Shown here in pieces: positions 46,771 to 58,518 of a stretch of 64,000 bases of DNA. The notes under the pieces were generated by a model. It did not search any database. It had not been told where the DNA came from and was given only the letters and a program-made list of their open reading frames with translations. How positions within the stretch are numbered: the first letter of the stretch is position 1; each line of letters begins with the position of its first letter. The DNA lies in assembly GCF_000718555.1 (NCBI RefSeq), contig NZ_JOAN01000001.1:558001-622000 (forward strand), read 5' to 3'. This stretch comes from Micromonospora chokoriensis. Its GTDB lineage: Bacteria > Actinomycetota > Actinomycetes > Mycobacteriales > Micromonosporaceae. A program made the translations under genes and the position numbers.

Positions 46771-47394
46771 TCAGTCGATGGGGACGTCTACTGCGGCGGC
46801 GGCGGCGCGGGCGTGCCGGGCGCTCAACATGGTCATGGCCCAGCCGGCTGCGGCGAAGCCGGCCGCCGCGGCGGTGGCGATGATGGCCAGCCGCCACGCC
46901 GACTCGGTCAGGGCGGTGCCGCCCAGGTGCCCGACCAGCGCGCCGTAGCTGGCCCAACCCAGCGCGGCGACGGCCTCGTAGAGCACGAACAGGCGGTACG
47001 GGTAGCGGCTGCGGCCGGCCGAGAAGCAGGCCGCCATCCGGCCGCCGGGCACGAACCGGCAGAGCAGGATGACCAGCGGCCCCGGTTGCCGCAGCCCCTG
47101 GGTGACCCGGCTGGCCACCCGGCGGGCGCGGCTCAGCTCGGCGTGCCGCGGTGGCCGGCGGTCCGGTGCGCTGCGCCCGAGCAGGTAGCAGGCCAGGTCG
47201 CCGACGAACACGCCGAGCGTGCCGACGGCGATGGTGGCCGGCAGGCTGAGCCCGCCGTAGACGGTGAGCGCGCCACTGGTGATCATGACGAGCTGGGTGG
47301 GGATCACCGGGACGAAGGCGTCCGCGATCAGCAGAGCAAGCAGCAAAAAGTACGCCCACGTCGGCGACGCGACGTCAGTCAGAAGTTCGGGCAC
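46771..47394 (-). CDS. DedA/VTT-domain membrane protein
   Basis: A 207-residue DedA-family membrane protein, implicated in membrane lipid (undecaprenyl phosphate or phosphatidylethanolamine) translocation and envelope homeostasis. Motifs are VPVIPTQLVMITSGAL (re-entrant loop), GVFVGDLACYLLGR and the family signature CRFVPGGRMAACFSAGRSRYPYRLF. GTG 47394 has GAGG 8 bases upstream; GTG 47403 is an alternative. The N-terminal and final helices are short. Confidence 0.87.
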   Translation of the reverse strand: MPELLTDVASPTWAYFLLLALLIADAFVPVIPTQLVMITSGALTVYGGLSLPATIAVGTLGVFVGDLACYLLGRSAPDRRPPRHAELSRARRVASRVTQGLRQPGPLVILLCRFVPGGRMAACFSAGRSRYPYRLFVLYEAVAALGWASYGALVGHLGGTALTESAWRLAIIATAAAAGFAAAGWAMTMLSARHARAAAAAVDVPID

Positions 47395-47728
47395 GCCTGC
47401 CACCTCGCCGGATGCGGCCGATTGTGTCTTGAGCCTGCCGTCGTGTCCGGCGTCACGGTGGACGGCCCCGGCCTGTCGTGACCGTCGACACGACTGGGCC
47501 ACCCAGCTACAACGAGGCTGATCGCTGCCGGGTGACGGGTTCGGTGGCAGCCCCACCCGTTCCAGGCGGGCGGCGGATCGGCGTTCGTCGGCGTACCGTT
47601 GTCGGCGCGGCCACGCCCGTCGGGTCCCCCGTTCCTGACGATTCGGCCGCCAGGGCCGCCGGCGGGTCCCGCGCCGGCGGCCCACCCCTCCGCCGTAAAT
47701 CCGGGTGCATCTTCGACTGCCCGGTGGG
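47395..47728. other. Non-coding stretch upstream of the threonine leader
   Basis: About 330 bases without a supported gene. It contains one strong hairpin (47653-47683) and otherwise no convincing promoter, ORF or repeat. Its ORF-like frames lack a Shine-Dalgarno sequence. Confidence 0.5.
47653..47683. terminator. Strong hairpin upstream of the threonine leader
   Basis: GGGCCGCCGGCG (47653-47664) pairs perfectly with 47672-47683 across a seven-base loop. There is no upstream gene on the plus strand for it to terminate, so it may insulate the attenuator from read-through. Confidence 0.5.
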
Positions 47729-47734
47729 TACGGT
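47729..47734 (+). promoter_or_regulatory. -10 box of the leader/ThrRS-like transcription unit
   Basis: TACGGT ends six bases before ATG 47741. The geometry matches the leaderless genes of this window, so transcription should start at or next to the leader-peptide ATG. Confidence 0.55.
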
Positions 47735-47740
47735 CGCGGC

Positions 47741-47797
47741 ATGCGCAGAGCGGTAGTGGTGACCACGACGCCGGGTATCCCCGGCGCGCCGCTCTGA
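47741..47797 (+). CDS. Threonine leader peptide, 18 residues
   Basis: The ORF encodes MRRAVVVTTTPGIPGAPL and ends in TGA at 47795-47797. Three consecutive threonine codons (ACC ACG ACG, 47762-47770) follow three valines, just upstream of a ThrRS-like gene. It has no Shine-Dalgarno sequence but a promoter box six bases upstream, so it would be translated as a leaderless message. The stop codon lies in the left arm of a downstream RNA pairing. This is the layout of ribosome-mediated attenuation: stalling at Thr codons when charged tRNA-Thr is short would change which hairpin forms. I know of no described example for this gene family. Confidence 0.7.
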   Translation: MRRAVVVTTTPGIPGAPL

Positions 47798-47852
47798 CGT
47801 AACCACCGTCGACCAGGCCCCGGGGCGATCCGCCCCCGAGGTCAGCGCGCCG
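47782..47852 (+). promoter_or_regulatory. Putative attenuator: mutually exclusive hairpins after the leader peptide
   Basis: CGGCGCG (47782-47788) plus CTGAC (47794-47798) can pair with GTCAGCGCGCCG (47841-47852), leaving a five-base bulge. Alternatively GGGGCG (47822-47827) pairs with CGCCCC (47831-47836), closed by GACC/GGTC (47811-47814 with 47840-47843). The two use overlapping bases near 47841-47843. A third element, CTCC (47870-47873) with GGAG (47891-47894), could mask the ribosome binding site of the next gene, with GGGT/ACCC nested inside. Confidence 0.5.
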
Positions 47853-47900
47853 AACGGAGCCCAGGTCGCCTCCGGGTCGTACCCGATCCAGGAGCCCGAC

Positions 47901-49118
47901 ATGATCGACCACCGTAAGCTCGGCCGCGAGCTGGACCTCTTCGTCTCCGATCCGCTCGCCGGTGCCGGCCTGCCGATCTGGCTGCCGGCCGGCGCCGCCG
48001 CCCGGCACGCTGTCGAGGAGTACGTCTGGGAGTTGGAGCGCCGCTCCGGCCACCAGCACGTCTACTCGCCGCCGCTGGGCAAGCGCGAACTCTTCGAACT
48101 CTCCGGTCACCTCGGCTACTTCGCCGACGACATGTTCCCGCCGATGCGGCTGAGCGTCGACGACGAGTTCGTGCTCCGGCCGGCGCTCTGCCCACACCAC
48201 TCGTTGGTGTTCCGGGCCCGTGGCCGCTCCTACCGGGAGCTGCCGTTGCGGGTCGCGGAGCTGGGCGGGATGTACCGCTCGGAGCGCTCCGGCGTGCTCG
48301 GCGGGCTGTCCCGGGTACGCGCCATCTCGCTGAACGACGCGCACACCTTCTGTGCCCCCGACCAGGTTGGCGCGGAGGTCGTCGAGATCCTCGGGCTGAT
48401 CCGCGAGGCGCACGCCGCGCTCGGCGTCCGCCCGGCCGGGTTCCGGCTGTCGCTGCGCGGGCCGGGCGAGAAGTACGTCGGCGACGACGCGCAGTGGGCC
48501 CGCGCCGAGGAGCTGCTCCGGGAAGCGCTGGCCGGGGTGGAGTACGTCGAGGCGCCGGGGGAGGCCGCCTTCTACGGTCCGAAGATCGACATTCAGATCG
48601 TCGACGCCGCCGGCCGGGAGTCGACCATCTCCACCATCCAGGTGGACTTCGACAAGCCGGAACGGTTCGACCTGTCGTACACCGACTCGGACGGCAGCCG
48701 GCGTCGACCGGTCCTGGTGCACCGGAGCCTGGTGGGCAGCATGGAACGGCTGTTCGCGTACCTCATCGAGGTGCACGAGGGCGCGTTCCCGGCCTGGTAC
48801 GCGCCGGTGCAGTTGGTGCTGCTGCCGGTCGACGACGGGCAGGTCGACGCGGCGGCCGCCCTGGCCCGATCCGCTGGCGACGCCGGCCTGCGGGTCGAGG
48901 TCGACGTCGCCGGCTCGCTGGGCGCCCGGGTCCGGGACGCGGCCCGCCGCCGCGTCCCGTACCTCGGGGTGTTGGGTGCCCGGGAGGTGGCCGACGGGCG
49001 CGTCGCGCTGCGCCTGCGCGGCGGCCGTGCCCTGGCCCCGATGCCTGTCGATGCCGCGCTCGCCTTGATCGGCGGGCAGGTCGCCGCCCGCGCGGCCGAT
49101 CTGCTGCCGCCGGACTGA
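47901..49118 (+). CDS. Minimal threonyl-tRNA synthetase-like protein (no TGS or editing domain)
   Basis: A 405-residue class II synthetase that aligns with the catalytic core and anticodon-binding domain of ThrRS, starting MIDHRKLGRELDLF, the point where the core begins in full-length enzymes (about 640 residues). Zinc ligands are intact: Cys97 (RPALCPHH), His148 (LNDAHTF), His274 (VLVHRSLVGS). Motif 2 (ELGGMYRSERSGVLGGLSRV, condensed) and motif 3 (GSMERLFAYLIE) are present, as is FYGPKIDIQIVD. It lacks the N1 (TGS) and N2 (Ser-tRNA-Thr editing) domains. AGGAG lies six bases before the ATG. With a threonine leader upstream it is probably an inducible second ThrRS for starvation or ThrRS-inhibitor stress; a non-tRNA role is possible. 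Confidence 0.87.
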   Translation: MIDHRKLGRELDLFVSDPLAGAGLPIWLPAGAAARHAVEEYVWELERRSGHQHVYSPPLGKRELFELSGHLGYFADDMFPPMRLSVDDEFVLRPALCPHHSLVFRARGRSYRELPLRVAELGGMYRSERSGVLGGLSRVRAISLNDAHTFCAPDQVGAEVVEILGLIREAHAALGVRPAGFRLSLRGPGEKYVGDDAQWARAEELLREALAGVEYVEAPGEAAFYGPKIDIQIVDAAGRESTISTIQVDFDKPERFDLSYTDSDGSRRRPVLVHRSLVGSMERLFAYLIEVHEGAFPAWYAPVQLVLLPVDDGQVDAAAALARSAGDAGLRVEVDVAGSLGARVRDAARRRVPYLGVLGAREVADGRVALRLRGGRALAPMPVDAALALIGGQVAARAADLLPPD

Positions 49119-49133
49119 CCGGCCGGCGGGCCC

Positions 49134-49176
49134 GGGGCGGGCCGTCGATCGCGCTGCGCGCACGGCGACCCGCCCC
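49134..49176. terminator. Inverted repeat between the ThrRS-like gene and the ABC exporter
   Basis: GGGGCGGG (49134-49141) pairs with CCCGCCCC (49169-49176), and the flanking CCGTCG/CGGCGA partly pair. It sits between two convergent genes. Confidence 0.55.
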
Positions 49177-49183
49177 CCCCGCC

Positions 49184-51223
49184 CTAGACCGACGCCGGTT
49201 GGGCGGTCGGTTCCTCGTCGACCACCGCGCCGGTGAACTGTGAGCGGTAGAGCCGGTGGTACGCGCCCTGGGCGGCGAGCAACTGCTCGTGGGTGCCCTG
49301 CTCGACGATCCGGCCGTTCTCCATCATCAGGATCAGGTCCGCGTCGCGGATGGTGGAGAGCCGGTGCGCGATGACGAAGCTGGTCCGGTCCGAGCGCAGC
49401 GCGGCCATCGCCCGTTGCAGCAGCACCTCGGTACGGGTGTCCACCGAGCTGGTGGCCTCGTCGAGGATCAGCAGCGACGGCTCGGCGAGGAACGCCCGAG
49501 CGATGGTGATGAGCTGCTTCTCGCCGGCGCTGACGTTGCTGCCCTCCTCGTCGATGACCGTGTCGTAGCCGTCGGGCAGGCTGCGGACGAACCGGTCCAC
49601 GAAGGTGGCCCGGGCCGCGGCGAGGATCTCCTCCTCGGTCGCGTCCGGCCGCCCGTAGGCGATGTTGTCCCGGATGGTGCCGCCGAAGAGCCAGGTGTCC
49701 TGGAGCACCATGCCGATCCGGCCACGCAGGTCGTCGCGGCGCATCGTGGTGATGTCCACCCCGTCGAGCGTGATCCGGCCGGCGTCCAACTCGTAGAAGC
49801 GCATGACCAGGTTGACCAGCGTGGTCTTGCCGGCGCCGGTGGGGCCGACGATTGCCACCGTGTGCCCTGGTTCGGCGACCAGGGACAGGTCGTCGATCAG
49901 TGGCTTGTCCGGCTCGTAGCGGAACGAGACGTGCTCGAACTCGACTCGACCGTGCGGGTCGACGACCCGGGCGGGCTCGACCGGGTCGGGCGTCTGCTCG
50001 TCGGCGTCGAGCACCGCGAAGACCCGCTCGGCCGACGCCACCCCGGACTGGAGCAGGTTGGCCATCGAGGCGAGCTGGGTGAGCGGCTGAGTGAACTGGC
50101 GGGAGTACTGGATGAACGCCTGCACGTCGCCGAGGCTCATCGTGCCGGAGGCGACCCGCAGGCCGCCGACCACGGCGATCGCCACGTAGCTCAGGTTTCC
50201 GATGAACATCATCGACGGCATGATGATCCCGGAGATGAACTGCGCCCCGAAGCTGGCCCGAAACAGCTCCTCGTTCTTGGCGTGGAACGCGGCCTCGACC
50301 TCACGCTGCCGGCCGAAGACCTTCACCAGCTCGTGACCGGTGTACGCCTCCTCGATCTGGCCGTTCAACTCGCCGGTGTGCGTCCACTGTGCGATGAACT
50401 GCTTCTGCGAACGCTTGGCGATGCGCTGGGTGACAAGCACCGACAGCGGCACCGCGACCAGGGCCACCAGGGCCAGCAGCGGCGAGATCCAGAACATCAC
50501 GGCCAGGACGCCGACGACGGTCAGCAGCGAGGTGAGCAGCTGGCTGAGCGTCTGCTGGAGGCTTGTGGAGATGTTGTCGATGTCGTTGGTGACCCGACTG
50601 AGCAACTCACCGCGTGGCTGCCGGTCGAAGTAGGGCAGCGGAAGTCGGTTGAGCTTCTCCTCCACCTCGGCGCGCAGCCGCAGCACGGTGCGCTGGACCA
50701 CCCCGTTGAGCAGCCAGCCCTGCCACCATGACAGCACGCTCGCCGCCAGGTAGAGCCCGAGCGCCAGCAGCAGCACCCGACTCAGGGCGCTGAAGTCGAT
50801 GCCCACCCCGGGCACCACGTCCATCCGGGCCAGCATGTCGGCGAAGCTGTCGTTGCCGCTGGCCCGGGCCGCGGCGACGGCCTGCTCGGCGGTGGTGCCG
50901 GCGGGCAGCTGCCGACCGATCACCCCCGTGAAGATCAGGTCGGTGGCGTGGCCGAGGATCTTCGGCCCGGCCACGCTGAACCCGACGCTCACCACGGCCA
51001 GCGTGATGATCGCGGTCAGGTGCAGCCGGTGCGGGCGGAGCCGGCCGAGCAACCGCCGGGCCGACGGCCCGAAGTTCATCGACTTCTCGGCGGGCATCCC
51101 GGCGCCCATCCACGGTGGGCCACCGCCCTGCCGGCCGGGTGGCAGCCGCTTCGGCGTCCGCGCGTCGCCCGCCGGCTTCTGACTGGGTACGGCCGCGGTG
51201 CGCGGCTGGTCGCGCTCGCTCAT
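49184..51223 (-). CDS. ABC exporter half-transporter, canonical ATPase site
   Basis: A 679-residue half-transporter with a polar N-terminal extension of about 75 residues, six membrane helices and an ABC domain: Walker [13 protein letters not shown], signature [16 protein letters not shown], Walker [17 protein letters not shown] (catalytic Glu present). It pairs with the upstream gene, which it overlaps by four bases, as a heterodimeric exporter of the multidrug type. The MarR gene at the head of the operon suggests induction by a toxic compound, the likely cargo. Confidence 0.9.
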   Translation of the reverse strand: MSERDQPRTAAVPSQKPAGDARTPKRLPPGRQGGGPPWMGAGMPAEKSMNFGPSARRLLGRLRPHRLHLTAIITLAVVSVGFSVAGPKILGHATDLIFTGVIGRQLPAGTTAEQAVAAARASGNDSFADMLARMDVVPGVGIDFSALSRVLLLALGLYLAASVLSWWQGWLLNGVVQRTVLRLRAEVEEKLNRLPLPYFDRQPRGELLSRVTNDIDNISTSLQQTLSQLLTSLLTVVGVLAVMFWISPLLALVALVAVPLSVLVTQRIAKRSQKQFIAQWTHTGELNGQIEEAYTGHELVKVFGRQREVEAAFHAKNEELFRASFGAQFISGIIMPSMMFIGNLSYVAIAVVGGLRVASGTMSLGDVQAFIQYSRQFTQPLTQLASMANLLQSGVASAERVFAVLDADEQTPDPVEPARVVDPHGRVEFEHVSFRYEPDKPLIDDLSLVAEPGHTVAIVGPTGAGKTTLVNLVMRFYELDAGRITLDGVDITTMRRDDLRGRIGMVLQDTWLFGGTIRDNIAYGRPDATEEEILAAARATFVDRFVRSLPDGYDTVIDEEGSNVSAGEKQLITIARAFLAEPSLLILDEATSSVDTRTEVLLQRAMAALRSDRTSFVIAHRLSTIRDADLILMMENGRIVEQGTHEQLLAAQGAYHRLYRSQFTGAVVDEEPTAQPASV

Positions 51224-52953
51224 GCCGCCACCTCCGCCGTCTGCTGCGAGGCCACGATCTCGGCGTACGTCGGGCAGGTGTCCAACAATTCCGCGTGTCG
51301 TCCCACTCCGACGACCCCTCCGTCCTCAAGAACGATGATCTGGTCGGCGTCGATGATCGTGGAGACCCGCTGGGCCACGATCACCACCGCGGACTGCGCG
51401 GTGACCGGCCGCAGCGCCGCTCGCAGACGCGCGTCGGTGCCCAGGTCGAGCGCGGAGAACGAGTCGTCGAAGAGGTAGATCTCGGGCTGCCGGACCAGGG
51501 CCCGGGCGATGGCCAGGCGCTGCCGCTGCCCACCGGAGACGGTGGTGCCGCCCTGCGCGATCGGCGCGTCCAGGCCACCGGGCATCTGGGCCACGAAGTC
51601 CCGGGCCTGGGCGATCTCCAACGCCGTCCACAACTCCTCGTCGGTGGCGTCCGGGTTGCCGTAGCGCAGGTTGCTGGCGACCGTTCCGGTGAACAGGTAC
51701 GGCCGTTGTGGCACCAGGCCGATGCGACGCCACAACTCGTCCGGCGCCAACTCCCGCACGTCCACCCCGTCGACGAGCACCGCGCCGGCGGTGACGTCGA
51801 CCAGGCGGGGGATCAGCGACAGCAGAGTCGTCTTGCCCGCGCCGGTGCTGCCGATGATCGCCGTGGTGGTGCCCGGGGTCGCCCGGAAGGAGATGTCCCG
51901 CAGCACCGGCTCGACCGCACCCGGGTACTGGAAGCGCACCCCGCGCAGCTCCAACTCGGCTCGGGTGGGCAGCTCAGTGACCGGCTCGGTGGCCGGGACC
52001 ACCGAGGAGTCGGTGTCCAGCACCTCGACGATCCGCTCGGCGCAGACCGCGGCCCGGGGCACCATCATCATCATGAAGGTGGCCATCATGACCGCCATCA
52101 GGATCTGCATCAGGTACTGCAGGAAGGCGGTGAGCGCGCCGACCTGGATCGCGTTGGCGTCCACCCGCTGCGCGCCGAACCAGAGCACCGCCACGCTGGA
52201 GACGTTCAGCACCAGCATGACCACCGGGAAGATCAACGCCATCAGCCGGCCGGTACGCAGCGCGGTGGCGGTCAGGTCGGCGTTGGCGACGGCGAAGCGG
52301 TCCGTCTCGTACGGCTCGCGGACGAACGCGCGGACCACCCGGATGCCGGTGATCTGCTCACGCAGCACCCGGTTGACGGTGTCGATGCGGGTCTGCATCA
52401 GCCGGAAGCCCGGCACCATGCGACGGATGATCGCGCCGAGCGCGATGGCCAGCACCGGCACGCTGACCAGCATCAGCCAGGAGAGCCCGATGTCCTCACG
52501 CAGCGCCATGAACACGCCGCCGACGCTCATGATCGGTGCGGCGACCAGCATCGTGCAGCTCATCAGCACGAGCATCTGCACCTGCTGCACGTCGTTGGTG
52601 TTGCGGGTGATCAGCGACGGCGCTCCGAACCGGGCCACCTCGCGGGCGGAGAAGCGGTTGACGTGCCCGAACAGCCCGGCGCGGACATCGCGGCCGAAGC
52701 CCATCGCGACCCGGGCGCCCAGGTAGACGGCGGCGATCGAACAGACGATCTGGACCAGGCTGACCAGCAGCATCCAGCCGCCGGTGCGCACGATGTAGTC
52801 GGTGTCGCCCCGGGCCACGCCCTGGTCGATGATGTCCGCGTTGAGGCTGGGTAGGTAGAGCGAGGCCATGGTGCCCACGAACTGGAGCAGCACCACCGCC
52901 AGCAACGGTCTCTGATAGGTGCGCAGTTGGCTGCGCAACAGTCGGATCAGCAC
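51220..52953 (-). CDS. ABC exporter half-transporter, degenerate ATPase site
   Basis: A 577-residue half-transporter with six helices, then Walker [13 protein letters not shown], signature [16 protein letters not shown] and Walker [13 protein letters not shown]. The catalytic Glu after Walker B is replaced by Asp, the hallmark of the degenerate site in heterodimeric exporters such as TM287/288. It overlaps marR by seven bases and its partner by four, so the three genes form one coupled unit. Confidence 0.9.
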   Translation of the reverse strand: MLIRLLRSQLRTYQRPLLAVVLLQFVGTMASLYLPSLNADIIDQGVARGDTDYIVRTGGWMLLVSLVQIVCSIAAVYLGARVAMGFGRDVRAGLFGHVNRFSAREVARFGAPSLITRNTNDVQQVQMLVLMSCTMLVAAPIMSVGGVFMALREDIGLSWLMLVSVPVLAIALGAIIRRMVPGFRLMQTRIDTVNRVLREQITGIRVVRAFVREPYETDRFAVANADLTATALRTGRLMALIFPVVMLVLNVSSVAVLWFGAQRVDANAIQVGALTAFLQYLMQILMAVMMATFMMMMVPRAAVCAERIVEVLDTDSSVVPATEPVTELPTRAELELRGVRFQYPGAVEPVLRDISFRATPGTTTAIIGSTGAGKTTLLSLIPRLVDVTAGAVLVDGVDVRELAPDELWRRIGLVPQRPYLFTGTVASNLRYGNPDATDEELWTALEIAQARDFVAQMPGGLDAPIAQGGTTVSGGQRQRLAIARALVRQPEIYLFDDSFSALDLGTDARLRAALRPVTAQSAVVIVAQRVSTIIDADQIIVLEDGGVVGVGRHAELLDTCPTYAEIVASQQTAEVAA

Positions 52954-53429
52954 GCCGGGTCCTTCATTTCGTTTGGGCGTCCGGTCATCCGCGGGTCGTC
53001 TCCGCTGCCGATGACCTCGAGCAGGAACTCTCGGATCACCTGGGCCTTCGCCGGGTCGGCGTCGACCGAGGTGAGTGGCCGTCCGGAGTGCATGAGCGCG
53101 CCGAGCGCGGCCACCCGCTCCCGCCCGGCGGGCGTGAGGGCGAGTCGGATGCTGCGCCGGTCGCTGTCATCGCGCTGCCGCTCGACCAGGCCGTCACGCT
53201 CAAGCGTGTCGACGATGCCGGTCAGGGTCGCCGGGCGTACGAAGCCCTTCTCGGCGACCTCCCGATGGGGCAGCTCGCCGTGTCGGGCGAGCGTCATCAG
53301 GGTGATCATGCCGGCCTGGGTGAGGCCGTGCTCCTCGGCGAGGTAGCGATTCCACCGCTGCCCGACCAGGTGCCCGGCCACCACCAGCAGCCGGCCGAGC
53401 GGCACGTCCTGGAGGGTCACGAGTTCCAC
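52947..53429 (-). CDS. MarR-family transcriptional regulator
   Basis: A 160-residue winged-helix regulator. The MarR core is clear: HLVGQRWNRYLAEEHGLTQAGMITLM, REVAEKGFVRPATLTGIVDTLERDGLVERQRDDSDRRSIRLALT. GTG 53429 is chosen because TAATCT (minus strand, 53442-53437) ends seven bases upstream, giving a leaderless mRNA; a longer frame to 53465 would start inside the operator. It heads the ABC exporter operon and probably represses it until a ligand binds. Confidence 0.9.
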   Translation of the reverse strand: MELVTLQDVPLGRLLVVAGHLVGQRWNRYLAEEHGLTQAGMITLMTLARHGELPHREVAEKGFVRPATLTGIVDTLERDGLVERQRDDSDRRSIRLALTPAGRERVAALGALMHSGRPLTSVDADPAKAQVIREFLLEVIGSGDDPRMTGRPNEMKDPAC

Positions 53430-53436
53430 GAGAGGT

Positions 53437-53460
53437 AGATTAGCTCCCTGATAGTCAGGG
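53437..53460 (-). promoter_or_regulatory. MarR operator and promoter of the exporter operon
   Basis: CCCTGATAGTCAGGG (53446-53460) is a perfect dyad with six-base arms and a TAG centre, lying just upstream of the -10 box TAATCT (53442-53437, minus strand). Occupancy would block RNA polymerase, consistent with autorepression. Confidence 0.6.
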
Positions 53461-53541
53461 GCCAAACGAATTAGCCACAGCAGTGGGTACGAACACGATC
53501 TGCCGGACGGCGCGCTGCCGGAGCGGGCGTCGGTGACGGGG

Positions 53542-55715
<2,174 letters not shown>

Positions 55716-56609
55716 ATGCACGGTCTCGACTCGGCGCAGTTACGGACACTCGCGGCGGTGGTGGCGGAGGGCAGCTTCGACGCGGCGGCCCGGCTGCTGC
55801 ACGTCACGCCATCGGCCGTGAGTCAACGGATCAAGGCACTGGAGGAGACCGTCGGTCAGGTGCTGGTCCGCCGGGCCCGACCGTGTGTGGCAACCGACGC
55901 CGGTCGTCCACTGCTGCGCCTGGCCGGCCAGCTCACGCTGCTCGAACGGGAGGCGCTGGCCGAGGCCCGCGGCCCGCTGGCCGGTGGTGGCCGCGTCCGG
56001 GTCGCCGTGGTGGTCAACGCGGACTCACTGGCCACCTGGTTCCCCGTTGCGCTGGCCCGGTTGCCGCAGCGGGCCGGGCTCTCGTTCGACCTGCGCCAGG
56101 ACGATCAGGACCACACCGCCGACCTGCTCCGCGACGGTTCGGTGACGGCGGCGGTCACCGCCCAGCGGGAGGCCGTGCAGGGCTGCCGGGTGCTGCGGCT
56201 CGGGGCCATGCGCTACCACGCGCTGGCCACGCCGGAATTCGCGGCGTCCCATTTCGGCGAAGGATGCACCGTCGCCGCGCTGGCGAGCGCGCCGCTGATC
56301 GTCTTCGACCGGAAGGACCGGGTACAACACCGCTTCATCAGGTCGATGGCCAGTCGGCCGCTCGACCCCCCGGTGCACTACGTGCCGTCGGTGCCCGCGA
56401 TCAGCGAGGCGGTGCGGCTCGGGTTGGGCTGGAGTCTGGTGCCGGAGCAGATCGCCCAGGCCGACCTGGCCGCCGGTCGATGTGTCGACCTCGCGCCGGG
56501 CCGGTACCTGGACGTGCCGCTGTACTGGCAGCACTGGCGACTGGAGTCGGACGTGCTGAACGCCCTGACCACAGCCGTCCGCGCGGTGGCCACCGAGGCC
56601 CTGCGCTGA
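55716..56609 (+). CDS. LysR-family regulator, ArgP/LysG type
   Basis: A 297-residue LysR regulator with an N-terminal HTH (LRTLAAVVAEGSFDAAARLLHVTPSAVSQRIKALEE) and a periplasmic-binding-like effector domain (VRVAVVVNADSLATWF). Members activate basic amino-acid exporters when lysine or arginine accumulates; the divergent LysE gene supports this. ATG 55716 is preferred to an upstream TTG at 55710. Confidence 0.92.
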   Translation: MHGLDSAQLRTLAAVVAEGSFDAAARLLHVTPSAVSQRIKALEETVGQVLVRRARPCVATDAGRPLLRLAGQLTLLEREALAEARGPLAGGGRVRVAVVVNADSLATWFPVALARLPQRAGLSFDLRQDDQDHTADLLRDGSVTAAVTAQREAVQGCRVLRLGAMRYHALATPEFAASHFGEGCTVAALASAPLIVFDRKDRVQHRFIRSMASRPLDPPVHYVPSVPAISEAVRLGLGWSLVPEQIAQADLAAGRCVDLAPGRYLDVPLYWQHWRLESDVLNALTTAVRAVATEALR

Positions 56610-56631
56610 CCGTCGACCGACTAGCGGCAGC

Positions 56632-58383
56632 TCAGGCGATGGTGCAGATGGGGGCGCCAGCGGTGATCACGGCACCGACCTCGGCGCTGAGACCGCTGAC
56701 CGTGCCCGCCTTGTGAGCGTGCAGCGGCTGCTCCATCTTCATCGCCTCCAGCACCACGACCAGGTCACCCTCGGCCACGGTGTCACCGTCGGCTACCGCG
56801 ATCTTGACGATGGTGCCCTGCATCGGCGAGGTGAGCGCGTCGCCGCCGACCAGGGCACCGGCCTTGGCTCCGCCCCCGCGCCGAGTCGGCTTGCGGGAGG
56901 CGGGTGCCGCGGTGGTCGTACTCCCGCCGAAGCTGGCGGGGAGGCTGACCTCAAGGCGCTTGCCGCCGACCTCGACCACGACGGTGGTGCGTTCGGCCGG
57001 CGCTTCGGCGGCGCCGGCGGCGGCGGCGAACGGCGGCACGGTGTTGTGGAACTCGGTCTCGATCCACCGGGTGTGCACGGTGAACGGCTCGGCGGTGAAC
57101 GCCTCGTCCCGCACCACGAGCCGGTGGAACGGCAGCGCGGTTGCCATCCCGTCGAGGACCATCTCGTCCAGCGCGCGGCGGGCGCGTTCCAGCGCCTCGG
57201 TCCGCGTCTCACCGGTGATGATCACCTTGGCGAGCAGTGAGTCGAAGTTGCCGCCGATCACGTCGCCGGCCGAGATGCCGGTGTCGACCCGCACGCCCGG
57301 GCCGGTGGGCAGGCGCAGCGCGGTGACCGTGCCCGGGGCGGGCAGGAAGTTGCGGCCCGGGTCCTCGCCGTTGATCCGGAACTCGATCGAGTGCCCGCGC
57401 GGCGTCGGGTCCTCGGTGATCCGCAGCTTGTCGCCGTCGGCGATCCGGAACTGCTCGCGGACCAGGTCGATGCCGGCGGTCTCCTCGGTGACCGGGTGTT
57501 CGACCTGAAGTCGGGTGTTGACCTCCAGGAACGAGATGGTGCCGTCCACGCCGACCAGGTATTCCACAGTGCCGGCACCGTGGTAGCCAGCTTCGCGGCA
57601 GATCGCCTTGGCGCTGGAGTGGATCTGCGCCCGCTGGGCGTCGGTGAGGAACGGCGCGGGCGCTTCCTCGACGAGCTTCTGGTGGCGTCGCTGCAACGAG
57701 CAGTCCCGGGTGCCCACCACGATCACGTTGCCGTGCTGGTCGGCCAGGACCTGCGCCTCGACGTGCCGGGGCTGGTCCAGGTACCGCTCGACGAAGCACT
57801 CACCCCGACCGAACGCCGCGACCGCCTCCCGGGTGGCCGACTCGAACAGTTGGGGGATCTCCTCCATCGTGCGAGCCACCTTGAGGCCGCGCCCACCGCC
57901 ACCGAAGGCGGCCTTGATGGCGACCGGCAGGCCGTGGTCGACGGCGAACGCCATCACCTCGTCCGGGCTGGCCACCGGATCCGGGGTGCCGGGGACCAGC
58001 GGCGCGCCGGCCCGCTGGGCGATGTGCCGGGCGGTGACCTTGTCGCCCAGGTCGCGGATCGCCTGCGGGGTGGGGCCGATCCAGGTCAGCCCGGCGTCGA
58101 TGACGGCCTGGGCGAAGTCGGCGTTCTCACTGAGGAAGCCGTAACCCGGGTGTACGGCGTCGGCGCCGGCCTGAGCGGCGACGTCGAGCAGCTTGTCGAT
58201 GCGCAGGTAGGTCTCGGTCGCGGTGTCCCCGCCGAGCGCGTACGCCTCGTCCGCGAGGGTGGCGTGCAGGGCATCGCGGTCGGAGTCCGCGTACACGGCG
58301 ACGCTGCCCAGGCCGGCGTCGCGGCACGCGCGGATCACCCGGACGGCGATCTCGCCGCGGTTGGCGATGAGTACCTTGCGCAC
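56632..58383 (-). CDS. Acetyl/propionyl-CoA carboxylase alpha subunit (biotin carboxylase plus BCCP)
   Basis: A 583-residue biotin-dependent carboxylase alpha chain. The N-terminal biotin carboxylase has [20 protein letters not shown], the ATP-grasp loop [27 protein letters not shown] and [14 protein letters not shown]. The C-terminal biotinyl domain has EAMKMEQPL (biotin-Lys). It carboxylates its biotin for transfer to a CCT beta subunit not in this window, feeding malonyl- or methylmalonyl-CoA. GTG 58383 has GGAGGAG with 8-base spacing. The length is typical for actinobacterial AccA-type chains. Confidence 0.94.
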   Translation of the reverse strand: MRKVLIANRGEIAVRVIRACRDAGLGSVAVYADSDRDALHATLADEAYALGGDTATETYLRIDKLLDVAAQAGADAVHPGYGFLSENADFAQAVIDAGLTWIGPTPQAIRDLGDKVTARHIAQRAGAPLVPGTPDPVASPDEVMAFAVDHGLPVAIKAAFGGGGRGLKVARTMEEIPQLFESATREAVAAFGRGECFVERYLDQPRHVEAQVLADQHGNVIVVGTRDCSLQRRHQKLVEEAPAPFLTDAQRAQIHSSAKAICREAGYHGAGTVEYLVGVDGTISFLEVNTRLQVEHPVTEETAGIDLVREQFRIADGDKLRITEDPTPRGHSIEFRINGEDPGRNFLPAPGTVTALRLPTGPGVRVDTGISAGDVIGGNFDSLLAKVIITGETRTEALERARRALDEMVLDGMATALPFHRLVVRDEAFTAEPFTVHTRWIETEFHNTVPPFAAAAGAAEAPAERTTVVVEVGGKRLEVSLPASFGGSTTTAAPASRKPTRRGGGAKAGALVGGDALTSPMQGTIVKIAVADGDTVAEGDLVVVLEAMKMEQPLHAHKAGTVSGLSAEVGAVITAGAPICTIA

Positions 58384-58496
58384 CTTCGTGGCTCCTCCCG
58401 GGCAGGTTACTGACGGGGAGTGTATCGGCCACCCCCGGCGGCCCTAACGATCGCTCAGTGTGGGATGCCGCACTGAGCCCACCACTGCTTAGTCAA

Positions 58497-58517
58497 ACTT
58501 GGCTATTACGCTTATCG
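58497..58517 (+). promoter_or_regulatory. Promoter and putative PadR box before the second padR
   Basis: The stretch reads ACTTGGCTATTACGCTTATC and onwards, with TATTAC (58504-58509) as -10, nine bases before GTG 58519. A similar string (AGTTGAC ... ACGCTATATCG) occurs at 59150-59172 before the ABC genes, suggesting one regulator acts at both. Confidence 0.4.
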
Positions 58518-58518
58518 G

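Noticed and set aside
47741..47900. T-box riboswitch upstream of the ThrRS-like gene
   Set aside because: I looked for the conserved GGTGG-ACCGCG T-box sequence and a specifier loop and saw neither. The leader ORF with Thr codons explains the region better.
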